A stretch of 30,308 nucleotides of DNA from Saccoglossus kowalevskii (taxonomy: Eukaryota > Hemichordata > Enteropneusta > Harrimaniidae), in contig NW_003140812.1 of the NCBI RefSeq assembly GCF_000003605.2, positions 974,366-1,004,673 on the forward strand, in the 5' to 3' direction. A program made the translations under genes and the position numbers. Within the stretch, counting starts at the first letter, position 1. Each line of letters opens with the position of its first letter. Below, piece after piece: positions 1-12,570 of the stretch. The notes beneath the pieces were generated by a model, which worked only from the letters and a program-made list of their open reading frames with translations, was not told the DNA's origin and did no database searches.

Positions 1-3000
1 AGTTAATGTATTCGAAAAACACAATTATGCATAAATATGTATTTCTATTCCGAAATTCCGAACTGCCAAAGTTGGCTGTTAAATATTTGTTACACTTAAG
101 TAGTTGAAACATGACTCGTAAAACCTGTTTTTTATTCAACAATCACTAGAAAGAACGCACATATTGCAGCAGGTAAATTAGCTTGTATTCGATGTTCTTC
201 AAAATATTATAGAAAACCAAAGGTCACACCAGCAATGGTGAGAAACCGCTGTTCTGTGAAGGAAAGAACCAATATATATAATGGTATAATTAATTCTACC
301 ACTCATTCTTTCAAACGCGTTTAAAAATGTAGAATATTTCCTGCTGGCTTACATGCCTTTGCTGCCATTGCCCCCCCCCCCACATTACGACACAGTGTGT
401 TGATGAAAATTTACAAAGTGAGTTTTATTTAAACGAAATATTTTCATCTGAAATAATTGACGCGGATAAATAAATAATTCTGGTTCACTGAGTACAGTAA
501 CATATAATTTCATGTAAGATCGGAGATCGAGAGGATAGTGTATTTAAATACACTTATATCAGCGTCATGACATATTTTGGTACGTCTAGTTATATTGACA
601 ATTGTGCAGTAGCGAACATATATCGCTATGACTTACGATCCAATTTGCATGTGAATAATTCAAAATTTCCTTGCAGTCTCACGCTGATATGATATTAATT
701 GAGCATGCATGTTATGTTATATCTTTTTATTTTTTATTATTTCTTTTCGGGTATTGCCTCGATTATATGTATATGATCACTGTGTGAGTTTTACTGCTTT
801 CGAGCAGATGAGTTTGAAATTATCTTAGGAACAGATATTTATCTATATATTTTTCATATAAAAATATAACGTTTGTGATGATTGCGGTTATATACTGTCG
901 GATATGTTTAGTTGTCGGCATTGTACCCATATTTGCAATTGCTAAACAAACAATCGTTTTCGATTTTGTTTATCCTCATGAAATATTCAACTATAACGAA
1001 CATAGATGGCGATATTTACTTTTCTGACATATTCTAACTATTGAATCCGAAACTTACTGTAATGTACAGCATGTTTTCAAGCTTCAAAAGAGATTTTTTA
1101 TTGGTTTATTTACGATATTTGGTAGTGCCATCTCTCGTATTCCAGTCACGTGGAATGGAATAAAACACAATAAACCTTTCAGTTTATGCTAGTCACGCCG
1201 AAATTCCACTATGACGGCGCGGGTACGCAGGGCGAATCACAAAACACAGTGTAAAAAAATATCGTCAATTACCACAACACTATTTCAATTATACAGTATA
1301 GCATATGAGATCAATATATAAAATTGTCTAGCGATCTATGCTGTGTGTGAACCACATTAAACAAAAAACGGCAAGGACTAACACTGATAGTATGTATATG
1401 TAAATACCAATCCAGAACTGATGCAATTGAATGTAATGCGTAATGATTGGGATTCTCTTAAGTGGTTATATCCCACACATCGTAATTTTGCCTAATATAT
1501 CCTAAATATTTCTTCTAAATATAACTTCTATCTTCTATGTTCCAAAACACCCTTTCATTGAGAACCATGTTGCAAGTAATCAATATGTGTGAACAATTAA
1601 CGATGTACTGTAATATATAATGTAATCTCTGAAAATCTTCCTTTGAACAATTATAATAATTTTCAAGCATTTCCATCACTGAGTTTTTTTATAACATTGC
1701 AAATTACACACATGAGAGTAAAATACTTTTATACATAATTAACTTCTATTTGAATTTCAGAAACCACATGAAACAGGAAAGCGCAAAATGACGCAAGGGA
1801 ATCAAACACTATACCATTTGTCGATAGAAGAAAATTGTGCAATAATGCAATAATTACTCATTGATATTCTATACTTCTGGAGTAAGATAGTAATATTGAA
1901 CGTGCGGAAAATAATTACACCAACAGTTCAGTGTAGGGTAACAACTACAAATGTCAAGTGCAGCTCCCTTGGTAACCATTCTTGAGTGTGTGCGAATATC
2001 ATAGAAAACACATCATCCGAGCTAATGAATTGAATATTGTAGCTGCATTGATACGATTCATCGATTTATTTACAACGCACTCAGTGCAATTTACATTTAG
2101 TATTCGATTCGTCGCACTTGTTTCATCATGGACAAAGCTATTTCCCCCACAACATAATAGTCTAACCTGAAAGCATTTCCATGTATTATGGTCTCCTCTT
2201 ACAGATTATTTCTATCCATCCGATTTACTGTTAATTGGTGGTATTCATGAGTAGTGCGTCGTAGCTTACACGATATATCATGCAATGTTAAATGTTTCAT
2301 CGAGGCGCATGTTTTATACGATTTAAGCATTAATCGAATGGCACACCAGCTCTAATGAGAAATCTTATTTACGTGGATTAAGCATTACTTCTTTACAATG
2401 GAACGGACATTATGATAAGAACATCCGAAATGCTCACTGTATTTTACAGCCAAATAAATACAACTTTCATGTATATATACCGTTAGATACATATCAATAC
2501 AATTACGCACATTATGCCATTTATCAAGCATTTAATGTTAATGCTAAATTAATGTTACACAATAGCAACTGAGGAAGCTATATGATCTTATTATAATAAT
2601 AATGGTTGGTTGAATTAATCAAATGTCTTATCTATATCAATCAGTATCAGACCTTTCTGTACCGATGATCCCATGAGAAGGGGATCTGCGACTACTAATG
2701 TGTAACACACCATTGTTGAAAATGCTGGATGTAGTGGCAGTGAAATTCACTTTGGTAAACAAGAAACTTGTGATCCTCAGTAGTCAATGACTTTATGAGC
2801 TAGTTGACCACATTTTTATTATTAAATGTATACACTAGTTTGAACTTGAAGCGTGGGAGTAATGTACATCACACAACGATTTGTGATTCGAATATCAGTG
2901 AAGTATCTAAAAACTAAACCTGATCCATAATGGTAGGTGCAAGACTATGTGAATTCGGTGCATCAGTAAAATGGTTCACAAGCTGGAAAAACGTTTATCC

Positions 3001-3013
3001 CGTTAAAAATTGG
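1..3013. other. gene-free AT-rich DNA
   Basis: No open frame here resembles a known protein, and no pair of frames can be joined by plausible splice sites into a recognisable domain. Visible structure is minor. There is a run of eleven C at 371-381. A short AT-only inverted repeat lies at 847-867, with ATATTTTT and AAAAATAT around five bases. A six-base inverted repeat GATCCC/GGGATC lies near 2668-2690. These are consistent with ordinary intergenic DNA. A gene with very short exons cannot be excluded by eye. Confidence 0.6.
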
Positions 3014-3246
3014 TGCGCTACATGATAATCGGTTTGCTCCTGCAACAATCGATCCACTACTTGAAAATCGATCCACTACTTGAAAATCGATCCACTACTT
3101 GAAAAGAAATCGGCCAATTAGTTACCTGAAATGGCTCCGCTACTTGAAAATCGCAACTCAAAAAATAGTTCGCTACTTCAATATTGGCTAGCTACTTGAA
3201 ACAATCTCTATTCTGCTTTAAACACAATACGTTACATGAAATCGGT
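3014..3246. repeat. degenerate array of GCTACTTGAAA-type units
   Basis: Three exact, head-to-tail copies of the 19-base unit ATCGATCCACTACTTGAAA occupy 3048-3066, 3067-3085 and 3086-3104. Around them, at irregular spacing of roughly 20 to 60 bases, are at least six diverged copies of the same core: CTACATGATAATCGG near 3018, TACCTGAAATGG near 3123, CTACTTGAAAATCG near 3140, CTACTTCAATATTGG near 3173, CTACTTGAAACAATC near 3192 and TACATGAAATCGG near 3232. All copies point the same way. This looks like a minisatellite in which one unit recently expanded inside an older, decayed array. No coding role is visible. Confidence 0.8.
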
Positions 3247-5585
3247 GGACCTGTAGATATTACCCGGAATTACAACACCATGTCCAGTACAAACAACTAT
3301 GCTGCAGGTCAGCGTCCTGTCTGCACCGGATACGTTTGTTTATAGTGACTTTCATACAGTCAGCTGCAATGGTCAAAGCTTACAAATTTTTACAACTACC
3401 ATACGTTGATTATCATTTTGGGGTTAATTTATAATTCATTTTTTAACGTCCCGGTGTATCAGAAATATAAGCAGCATAGTACAGTATCAATAATTACATT
3501 ACACAATAATAAATTTATACAAAGATGCCCACGTAATCACTACTTGATGGCTAAATCCTTTTGTCAAGTTAACGTCTGGAGGAAAGTTTAGTATTCACAT
3601 TCAAATGTGAACAAATCTGACTAGAAAAAAGGTGCACTCGTAGCTATGGACATAGACTGCTACATGGCACGTCTAGATTAGTCGATCCAGGAATATTGCT
3701 GGGATCTGATTTTGTAGGTCATCTTGTTTACCTCCATTGTTAGGGATGTGTTGCCAAAACCTCGTAATTCTGACCACATCGATATCGTAGATCATTTTAA
3801 AGTGGAACGTATATCGCAGTCCAGATCAAATTAAGATTGACTATAGAGCGTACCATTCGGTTAACGAAATAAAATTACACATAATGTTGGTTTCTGTAAA
3901 ATAAATGAAAGTAAATCCAAAACTCAAACATGGATTTATTTTTCGTTGATTTCAATCATTTTTTTTTTCGACTGTTCATACATCTGCGCCCATACACAAG
4001 GGCAATAAGATGTCACGGCTCTTATTGATAATTATGCAGTTAACGTCTGAATTTCATTTATCACAATGTCTAACATATCACGTTGAGTGAGTATATTTCA
4101 ACATATTTCTACAGTCTCACACTGAGATAACATCAATAATGTCTAAATGTAATATTACATATTTCCATATCTTAAGGCTATTTCTACAATCTCCATATGA
4201 GCCTATTTTGCTGACACATATACGATGGAAATAATTTGAAAAACCATGTTGTCAAAAAATGTATTCTATTGCTATCAATGGCAAATTTACAACTTGTATA
4301 CCTAATTGCATTAATTCTGAACACTTGTAATTGAACTTCCGCATACCAAATATATTAGAAGAAATAAAATGAACATGCGAATTTACCATTGTGGGTCAGT
4401 CCATAATTAGTTTCATCTCTCGTAGATATCTTTCGTTGCGAAACTCCACTTTCCAATCGTCATATGCTTGCTTGATATTATTTATTTTCATAAATCAGAC
4501 TGTGAACGTACATGGCGGTACACACTTTTCAGCAATTGGGAATGTAACGTATACATACATTGTCTTTGAATCTTCGAATATCGATGTCATGAATTTCTTC
4601 ATGGACTTTATTTATTATTGTTCAGTGTTGACGTAAGACGTATTACAGTAACTTAACAAGTTAACTCAAGCATAATTCAAATTATCAATTACACATTTCA
4701 ATAGCTATATTACTCAAATGCAATGTGCGATGAGTAAGACTATTTTCACTGGTAAATTATACACGTCTCATTTGTCTGGGCATAAACTACTAATCTTTTA
4801 TGATACGTCGAATGTGATTAGTAGTTGAAGAACGCAGTAGTGATACGAGTAATCAATTATATATTTGTTCATGTCTAGACACCTAAACAAACGGAATAAT
4901 TTACTAGTATTGCCACCATTGAGATTCCATTTATAATACTATATAATACATGCTAGAACATGTATGTTGAAAGCAGAACCCGGGAATTATACACGTACTT
5001 ATTAGAACTATTAGAACGTTATTAAAGTGCAAAACTGTCGACTACACAACGAGATAAATTTCACTCTCACAATATAATTTATTTCCTGAACTGTTAGATT
5101 GTATTAAAAGGCAATATAAGTATGTATACATACTAGCGGCGGTTATTTCGTATCTATTTATTTTAAAAGTACGTATACTGTAAATATTCTTTCACTGGCT
5201 AATAACAATGACAACATAAATCATACATACATGTACTAATGGCGAGGTTTGAGAGGAAATTTTGCGCTAATATACCCAATTTCATTAAAACTGACCAGCA
5301 TAAAATGTGTATTATTAAGCGTGAAAATACTTTTGTCGAATCCCACGTGATTCTTCGACGTCACCACGAGGCTATGCCTTTGTTTGTTGTATTATAATGT
5401 TCGATGTCATATATAACGGGGATCTTGTAATGAAAGGAAAATAGTACATCCGCAAATACGTTTTCGTATAGACGATTTTCTTGTTTAGACCACATTCATT
5501 TATTTACATTTTCAGCCATTGTACTCTCTTTTGATATAGTTATATATATATATGTATTTTGTTATTGTTATATAAATATAAACAT
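3247..5585. other. gene-free AT-rich DNA
   Basis: No supportable coding region. Short open frames (for example 61 codons at 3406-3591 and 81 codons at 4391-4636, plus strand) lack known motifs and have AT-driven composition. The only site-like feature noticed is an E-box CACGTG at 5344-5349 followed by a CRE-like GACGTCAC at 5357-5364. Both could occur by chance. Confidence 0.55.
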
Positions 5586-5619
5586 AACTAAATAAATAAC
5601 TAACTAACTAAATGAATAT

Positions 5620-5679
<60 letters not shown>

Positions 5680-5684
5680 ATAAC

Positions 5685-5767
<83 letters not shown>

Positions 5768-5768
5768 A
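5586..5768. repeat. compound tetranucleotide microsatellite (CTAA)n(ATAA)n
   Basis: A CTAA-type tetranucleotide run with a few interruptions fills about 5586-5680. It changes directly into an almost pure ATAA run up to 5768. One base substitution separates the two units, so the second run probably arose from the first and then expanded. Read on the minus strand, the ATAA run produces a spurious Phe-Ile-Tyr-Leu repeat peptide, which is not a gene. Confidence 0.95.
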
Positions 5769-7105
5769 ACCTTGTTTTAAAAAGAATTGGTCTGGGCATG
5801 TCAAAGAAACGAGTGTATCCTTGTTAAAATATTCACTTCCATATATGCCGCTTAATGGATTTTCTTGGTCACATGATGAGACAAAACGTATTATATTTGT
5901 TTTCTTAGCTAAAAAGGAATTAGACAAAGATCGGATTGTTTTATATTTACATACAAATTTGATACATATTATAAAGTAGGATCGGGGAAGCAGGGATGGA
6001 TATTGAACTAAATGTGTGCAAATATCTACAGGGATCATCTACGTTCAACAGAGCAATTTGCAGTACTCGGGGGTTTGCATTCACAGCCAATAACTGCAGT
6101 TTTGGTTCTTAAGTTCATATTAGTTATTATCTGCAAGACCTAGACTTCTTTTAAATTAAACGATCTTGCGTCAGTGGCAGGGTGAGCTGCACTGAATTAT
6201 ATAAAGGATATGATATTATGTTGTAATATATGTAATATATGTGAGCTAAGTATAGTTGGCCATTGAGGGCGCTCTTTAATCTGTAATATTTTTTTGATTA
6301 TTTCTACTGACTTTTTTATAATGTAGACATGTATTTAAACCATTTATTTAAGAAATATGATTTGTGTATTTTCAGTAATTTAATTTATTAGTTATCATGG
6401 AATTTGCCAAAAAAGGCACACATGAGTGATTAGAAGTAATTTGCATATTTCCAATGAAACTCAGCACTGAGAAGTCAGTTTGGGTCAGTAACATCATTGG
6501 ACTCGTCTGAGGAGCATCTCGTCCTTTCACCTCTCTGGCAACCATTCAGCTCGGAGTTGGTTTGCGAATGTTCGAAGTCCAGCTGATTTCAACTGTGTGG
6601 AAAGTTTTAACTCCTACAAGCCAAACTGAGTGGAATTTGTTAGATTTGACCAACTGACGGGGTATGTAGATTGTTTCTATTGTTCTGGCCATGTGCTTCA
6701 ATGACCATGCAACCCTTTGTTCCTGACTTGTGCTTTAACTAATCTTTTGTTCGCTTTCATTGAATGGCAACTCTAGTATTAGTGTGAAATGTATTTTTTT
6801 ATTTGAATTATCGTTAATTTTCTCACTGTAAATTATTGTATTTTCATATCTTTTAGGTTTTTAGTTCCTGTAATTTACAGTGTCGCTCTCCTGTGTAATC
6901 TTGGTAAATGAACTCAGTACGGGAATTCGTTGTACCAGATAATTATACCTCTGTCGTCCATACTCATTTATCCCTTGGTCACATATATAGTATACATTTA
7001 ATTTCTAAAAAGTTTTAATTCTGTCTGATACTACTTGTGATAGATTTATTCAAATTGTCTCAGGTGACTTCCACTGAGAATATTGTCACCAATTTGCACC
7101 GAGTG
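5769..7105. other. gene-free DNA between microsatellite and repeat region
   Basis: No protein family is recognised on either strand. The stretch from about 6470 to 6740 is less AT-rich than its surroundings and might be an old repeat copy, but it has no terminal repeats that I can see. A weak tRNA B-box lookalike at 6569-6580 has no matching A box or cloverleaf. Confidence 0.5.
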
Positions 7106-7556
7106 AGTATGTTGTGATGTCCGTGCGTCCGTGTGCCGTGCGTCCATCCGTTCGTCCGGACCTATATTTTAGACATGCCTGGGCTGATTACATTCAAACC
7201 TCACACATACATCATACATGATATTATACATCTGAACAACAATTTGTTCTACGATCTGATTAAAGATGGTCGAATGGCGGGCATGTCTGTGCTGAAAAAT
7301 TATCAAAAACAAGAATTTATTGATGGCTTGTATTCAAAAGTGGTATATTGTCACACGCAACGTAGTATTACCGTAATTGGTATAGTACAGATGTGATGGT
7401 TTAAATACCAAAATGGCAACAGTAAAAGAAAGACTTCCCTGGCGGCGATGATAAAATACGAACACGGAGCCAACAGATGAGGTTTCAACTGGTACTGGTA
7501 TTATTATACTTTGCAAACATCAAGTACAATAACGCGGTAAAACTCCACTACTCCAA

Positions 7557-7614
7557 TAACTAAACTTAAACTAAACTTAAACTAAACTTAAACTTAAACT
7601 AAACTAACTTAAAC
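7557..7614. repeat. minisatellite of TAAACTTAAAC units
   Basis: About five head-to-tail copies of an 11-base unit TAAACTTAAAC, with small length changes (an extra ACTTAA and one shortened ACTAA) towards the right end. Read on the opposite strand it is a GTTTAAGTTTA array. It lies about 55 bases from the TATA-like block at 7668-7675. Confidence 0.85.
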
Positions 7615-7665
7615 TCCAATACAATTCAACGACATCTCCGATCTGAACTCAGTGCTGAACAACTC

Positions 7666-7858
7666 CCCTATATATACCCCCACTGTCTATAAATAGACCA
7701 TTACATCAGCATACAACATGAGTCTGGAACTTACTACAAATTTCTAGAATGTTTCATTACCTTCTATTGCTTCCTACAGTGTTCTATTACCTATTCAACC
7801 AGTTTCTAAAAAAAATCTAGAATATTCCACCCAGACACAGTACGGTTCTAGAACATTC
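7666..7858 (-). promoter_or_regulatory. heat-shock-element-like cluster next to a TATA-like sequence
   Basis: A perfect three-pentamer heat-shock-factor consensus, TTC-TA-GAA-CA-TTC, lies at 7846-7858. A two-and-a-half-unit copy TCTAGAATATTC lies at 7816-7827, and TTCTAGAATGTTTC at 7742-7755 has one weak pentamer. On the minus strand these lie upstream of TATATATAG at 7667-7675. HSF sites are orientation-neutral and no transcript start can be seen. The spacing of motif cluster then TATA would suit the promoter of a mobile element (for example LTR U3), but no coding region follows within reach. Chance AT-rich matches remain possible. Confidence 0.3.
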
Positions 7859-7955
7859 TCAGTGGCACGGAAGTGGTAAATAAGTCGTATGCGACATGTA
7901 TGCATTGGACATTATGAGACTTTATGCATGTCATTCTGTTTTTCAGATCAGATTT

Positions 7956-8153
7956 AAAATGGCTGACTGGTGGCCATTTTGTTTTAATGAATGCAGTTCT
8001 AGTGCCTTGTCTTTACCATGCTTCGACTGATTATATGCGGTTCTAGAGACGTATTTGCGAAATGATTTGACTGATTTTGTTTTTTATTCACTATATATCA
8101 TGTTATAGATATATTGACAGCTGTATTCAAAATGGTCGGCCAGTGGCCATTTT
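7956..8153. repeat. two direct copies of a palindromic AAAATGGC...GGCCATTTT motif
   Basis: Copy one (7956-7980) and copy two (8129-8153) each run AAAATGG, eleven variable bases including GTGG, then CCATTTT, and are followed by GTTT. Each copy is itself an inverted repeat with seven-base arms. In both copies GTTCTAG follows within about 20 bases. The copies are 173 bases apart, which suggests an internal duplication. AAAATGGC also resembles the binding site of YY1-type zinc-finger proteins, but that is only a motif resemblance. Confidence 0.7.
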
Positions 8154-9359
8154 GTTTATAGTTCTAGAGCAGTATCTTCCAATATGAACAAGTACTCGTT
8201 TGACGATCAGAAACAAGATGACTGAATGTCAATCAATTCAATGTTAAACAAATCATCATAATCAAGTATCTGCTTCTGGAACCATATCTCTGACATGTTA
8301 TGTTCCAACTATATTACCATAAACAAAACTATATATTTAAGTTTGATATCGAACGGGGACTGTGTCATACATTGCCTTGTTATTATTTGAAATTACCATT
8401 AGATATTTTCTTTATTATTCAATAAAACGCATAATTGAAATTACGAGTTTGTCAGTGAAATGATTGACACAACTAACCTAATGACCAACTGTATTCAGCT
8501 ATCTACACACTAGTCGTTCTCGTAAAAATAAAAAACATATATCTTGGTGATAGCGGGAGTTGCGATGTACAATGAACTGAATGATTACGATGTAATTGGA
8601 GACGCATGGAAAGCGAACACGTTTGAATACGATTGCAGCAATGATGAGTACAATGATTAGGAAATCGGACAAGAAGATGAAATTACAGAACATCCCGAAG
8701 TCTTGAGCAAAACCAATTAGGAACATTGCGGCTAATACCTACTTCAAAGAAAAAAATGTAGTGTTCAGGATTGGATCAATTACCTGATCAACATTTTCGA
8801 TGGTCCTTGTGCACAGAAATTAGGTTCCTTGAGTTTTCAGCGACAGCTTTCGTCGTTTAATGAAATAAATTGAGGGTCTTATTTGCTGGTAATTAGGAAG
8901 ACTACGTAAAAGGAACGTCATTATTACAGTGGTATTGCCGGCTGAACTAATACAAAAATCGGTATATAATTCTCATCGTATGAAAAGCATACGTTTAATC
9001 GCCATGGGTAATATTATACAACTTGTATCCGATTTCTGAATCTTTAAAAGATCAATCACTGGAACATCTCAGTAATTTAGAGTCTCCATATTTTTATGCC
9101 ATGAGAATGCACTCAGGCAGTACGGCGATTGCATCGACCTCCGGGCAACGAATGTCGATGCACGTCTGTTCAGCATGAATGCATTCTCTATTCTCGTGAA
9201 AATTATACTTTTTTTTCTTGCTTGTAGTAATAATTCGGGATTGTTGCCCGAAGCTGCAATGAAAATCATTTTGCATTGTGTAATTGTTTGTGTTTAATGA
9301 CATGATTAATTTGATAGCTTTTCTGCTTACAATGTAGACAAAGAAAAATTAAAATTAAA

Positions 9360-9378
9360 ACGTCACGGTTTGTGACGT
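9360..9378. promoter_or_regulatory. inverted repeat containing two CRE half-sites
   Basis: ACGTCAC and GTGACGT form perfect seven-base arms around GGTTT. Each arm carries the TGACG core bound by CREB/ATF-type bZIP proteins. An AP-1-like TTAGTCA follows at 9381-9387. No gene start is visible nearby, so this is only a candidate distal site and could be chance. Confidence 0.3.
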
Positions 9379-12359
9379 CGTTTAGTCAATATGAGAGAAA
9401 ACGTGGGCGTTTTTGTAATGAGTGATGATACTATTGTTTACGGAACGGGGAATCTTATTGTTTCCGGTGCTATATGTCTTTTTTAATGGACGTAATTTTA
9501 CTCCTGAGCAGTGACAACAACAACGCGAGTGTTTTACATCTTTCACCGTTTAAGTTGAATATTCAAAAATCGTGACAAAGAGCAACACAAAATGTGCCAA
9601 AAATATTAATATTCACGGTCAAGTAAGTGAGTAAAATATTAAACTTACGTTAAATCAAACTTCCTCCCTTATTCTTTCGACTCACATAATTAATATTCAT
9701 GTTCATTATATGAATACGAAATACGGAATGCTTTAGTATGTCATCGTCATACGTACATCTTGACGTGTGTACTTCTTTTATTTGAATTATATTAGATATA
9801 TATGTACGCATATGCTTTACTCTATTTACGTGCGAGTAAAGTTCGCCATCTAGTGTTCGCAATCATGATATTTCGATTGTGTTTTATTTTTTCATTTGAG
9901 TTATCTGATGGCGCTGTCATCTTTTCGATTCAAATTCGACGTAGGCTGTTTGACATATATTGTCGATTTTAATATTTATTGTGTTAACCAATCAAATAAA
10001 GGCTTCCTCTACTTTAATATTGTCTTCATTACATTACATTTTTCAACGTCATATGCTCATCACAAAGTTCCTTTTTAAATTTTAGTTATCAACATGATTT
10101 GGATACTGCCCATGATTGTACTTGATTGTTTTTGGCAAATATCTTAGACATTTTTGGTTAAAATGCTATTTTCTACTTCTTCTTGAAACTGCTTTGATAC
10201 TTGATATATTTGTTTACCAGCGTGGGACCTCAAAAAGGTTACGTTAACAAGCAATGCTCTACTTGAACAGCGGTGCTATTTTGACTTGTTGTTTTACAAG
10301 CACATATTCTGTAACTATTGTTCTGCGATTTTTAATAACTTGATTTACTTTCAATGACATTATGCGTTTATTAAATTCAACGTTTTCCTTAGTGGGGTTG
10401 TGTATCAGCATAATGCTGTAATGATTACTTGGTTATTTATTCGGAGAAAAAAAAACTAAAACACTAAACTTCTCAATATTATTACAAATTTGCATATATA
10501 CATGTTGCAAGTGGTTTTTGATTTCAATCACACAGTTTGTATCGTCACGAACTAATATAACATAAGCTGTTGTTATACATAATGGCAAGTAAATATTCCA
10601 TGCATCAGACGTATAATTACAAATAATAGGTCGAAAAATGGAGAGATTGATAGACAAACACAACAGTTGTGTATGCGTCATGCATTTTAGTTAATTCAAT
10701 ACATATCCATACTCGTATCATATGAATTATTCATACTAACTATTCAATTAATCGGAAATATTGCCTTCACTGGGATTGGTGAAAAATATCATTCTTGGAC
10801 ATTAAATAACATGCGTTTGTCATATGTAGCATCTCAAACAAATCTTTATCATGTCTGTCACAAATAGCTATTTTTCCTTTCGTGTTAATGTCAAAACTAT
10901 CGCCCGTAAATAGATGTCAGGGAGTGTTGACAATATACTTGGTTTTAATATTAACGTTTTGGTGAAAAATAGTTTATTGTAAAATATTATTTAACTCAAT
11001 ATTTATTTATTGAATTAACAATACTGACAATATGAGAACAACATGTGTATCAGCTAAATATATCAAATAAATATCCTACATATTACTTTTAACTCTAACA
11101 ATGGCCTGACAATATTATGTGTGTATATGTTTGACATACAATATATCTTAAAAAGATGACTATTAGAAGACAATTAGTCTTGTAGTAGTTTTTATAAAGG
11201 TGAATGTCATGAATGAAGATCCAAAATATAATCAAGTATAATATTTATATTCAAATTGAAGCTCTATTCATCACTATGATTACGGACGCCGACGGACGAC
11301 GGACAAACAGTTATAAATATCGATAATCCGCTGTTATTCATTTTCATAACATAATCGAAGAACTGATCGACGTTCCTATGTGTGTTTTACCAGGTGTATC
11401 GTGTTAGAGGTTGTTCAAAATATGTTGATATATTTGAGTTAGTGGAACTGTTATTATCTTATTATAACTTGGATATAGTTTCATTCGGTTTAGCCACTAA
11501 AAACGTGAAATAAAAATAAGCTCACCATAGTTGTAATACATATAGAAAGTTGAGTATAAGATTAATCGGTTTTTAGGTGGACAGAAACATAAATGGAAAT
11601 GATCTTAGTTGGTCCCATAGCTTAACTTTCACAGGAAAAATAGAATGCTGAATGAACAAATATTTTCCCGGGAAAAAAATTATAGGATTTATGGAAATTT
11701 GGATTCTAGCTTGAACGAGGACTTTACGAATTGTATTCCTAACATGACTGGTACGTTTTGAGGTTCAATAAATTGGTCAACCAATATTCCATACATTTTG
11801 ATGAGTTGATGTGTTTCAGTGACGTGTAAAAAATGACCTAACATCGAATCGGGATGATAATTTAACACCAAGAAGACGTTGAAAAATGCATTTGTATAAT
11901 TTTATTCGGTGAAAATACACAACACACTGTATGACAGACACGACTATTTGTCTATGATGGCTGAACAGACAGTTTATGTCATTAGGAAATTGCCATAGAA
12001 CTCGGCTTTCTGTGATAGTCGATCTCTAAGTCTTGGCGCCACCCTTGGATTTCAGCAATTTCAATTCTCATACTTTACCCTGAGTTGCCGCTCACTCGTT
12101 AACAATGAAACAACTCCCGCTAACAAGTGCGTCTGCAACCAGGCGGCACTTTGTATACAGTCGTCTGCGAAACATGTCATGGACTGTGAATAGAAAAACT
12201 CGGCGATAATAATGCCACGCTTTCCACATAACACCCGTAGCGAATGATTGAATAAATGATTTTGAAATATGCAAATAATAAAAACATAATATAATACGAA
12301 TGTACAAATGTACAAATAAATGCCAAATAAGTAAAACATATCTTAATAAAGGCATAATA

Positions 12360-12570
12360 GGTAAAAGAGGAAAAAATAATGCAATGAGGATGTAGAAATA
12401 ATATGATAGGTAAATACTCGCAAAAATAATACTAATGCCTAAATGAAAGCTAAATAAATAATAACAATTAATCTAATGATAATGTTAAAATAATATTGCA
12501 AGATAATGTGATAATAAATAATGCATAATATATAAATAAGTTGTTCATCTGCAGATAATTACGAAATAAT
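12360..12570. repeat. low-complexity AATA/ATAATA-rich stretch
   Basis: The plus strand is strongly biased to A over T and is dominated by AATAAT, AAATAA and TAATGA words without a fixed period. It looks like a decayed simple-sequence repeat. No coding or RNA feature is visible. Confidence 0.6.

Larger units (their letters stand above)
7106..8165. repeat. probable decayed interspersed repeat, class unknown
   Basis: This stretch differs from its neighbours. It starts with a run of CGTCC/CGTGCGTCC units (7118-7160). It then contains an 11-base minisatellite (7557-7614), a TATA-like block with runs of C (about 7665-7700), several TCTAGAA/TTCTAGA sites, and two copies of a palindromic ATGGC...GCCAT motif (7956-7980 and 8129-8153). 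Such mixtures are common in non-autonomous transposons or LTR remnants. No transposase or reverse transcriptase is encoded, and terminal repeats or target duplications could not be located, so the boundaries are approximate and the class is open. Confidence 0.4.

Noticed and set aside
3048-3104. CRISPR-like repeats
   Set aside because: The copies are directly adjacent without spacers, the genome is clearly eukaryotic, and no cas gene is present.
5676-6038. 120-codon minus-strand open frame with a Phe-Ile-Tyr-Leu repeat
   Set aside because: The repeat is the translation of the ATAA microsatellite, and the remainder has no known domain.
6569-6580. tRNA or tRNA-derived SINE suggested by TGTTCGAAGTCC
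   Set aside because: The B box has an extra base, there is no A box at the right distance and no cloverleaf can be drawn.
7133-7396. 87-codon plus-strand open frame
   Set aside because: It lies in repeat-like DNA starting with CGTCC units and shows no protein family.
11689-11871. 60-codon minus-strand open frame with a fairly protein-like composition
   Set aside because: No motif or family is recognised and no adjoining exon could be linked. It may be a fragment of an old element.
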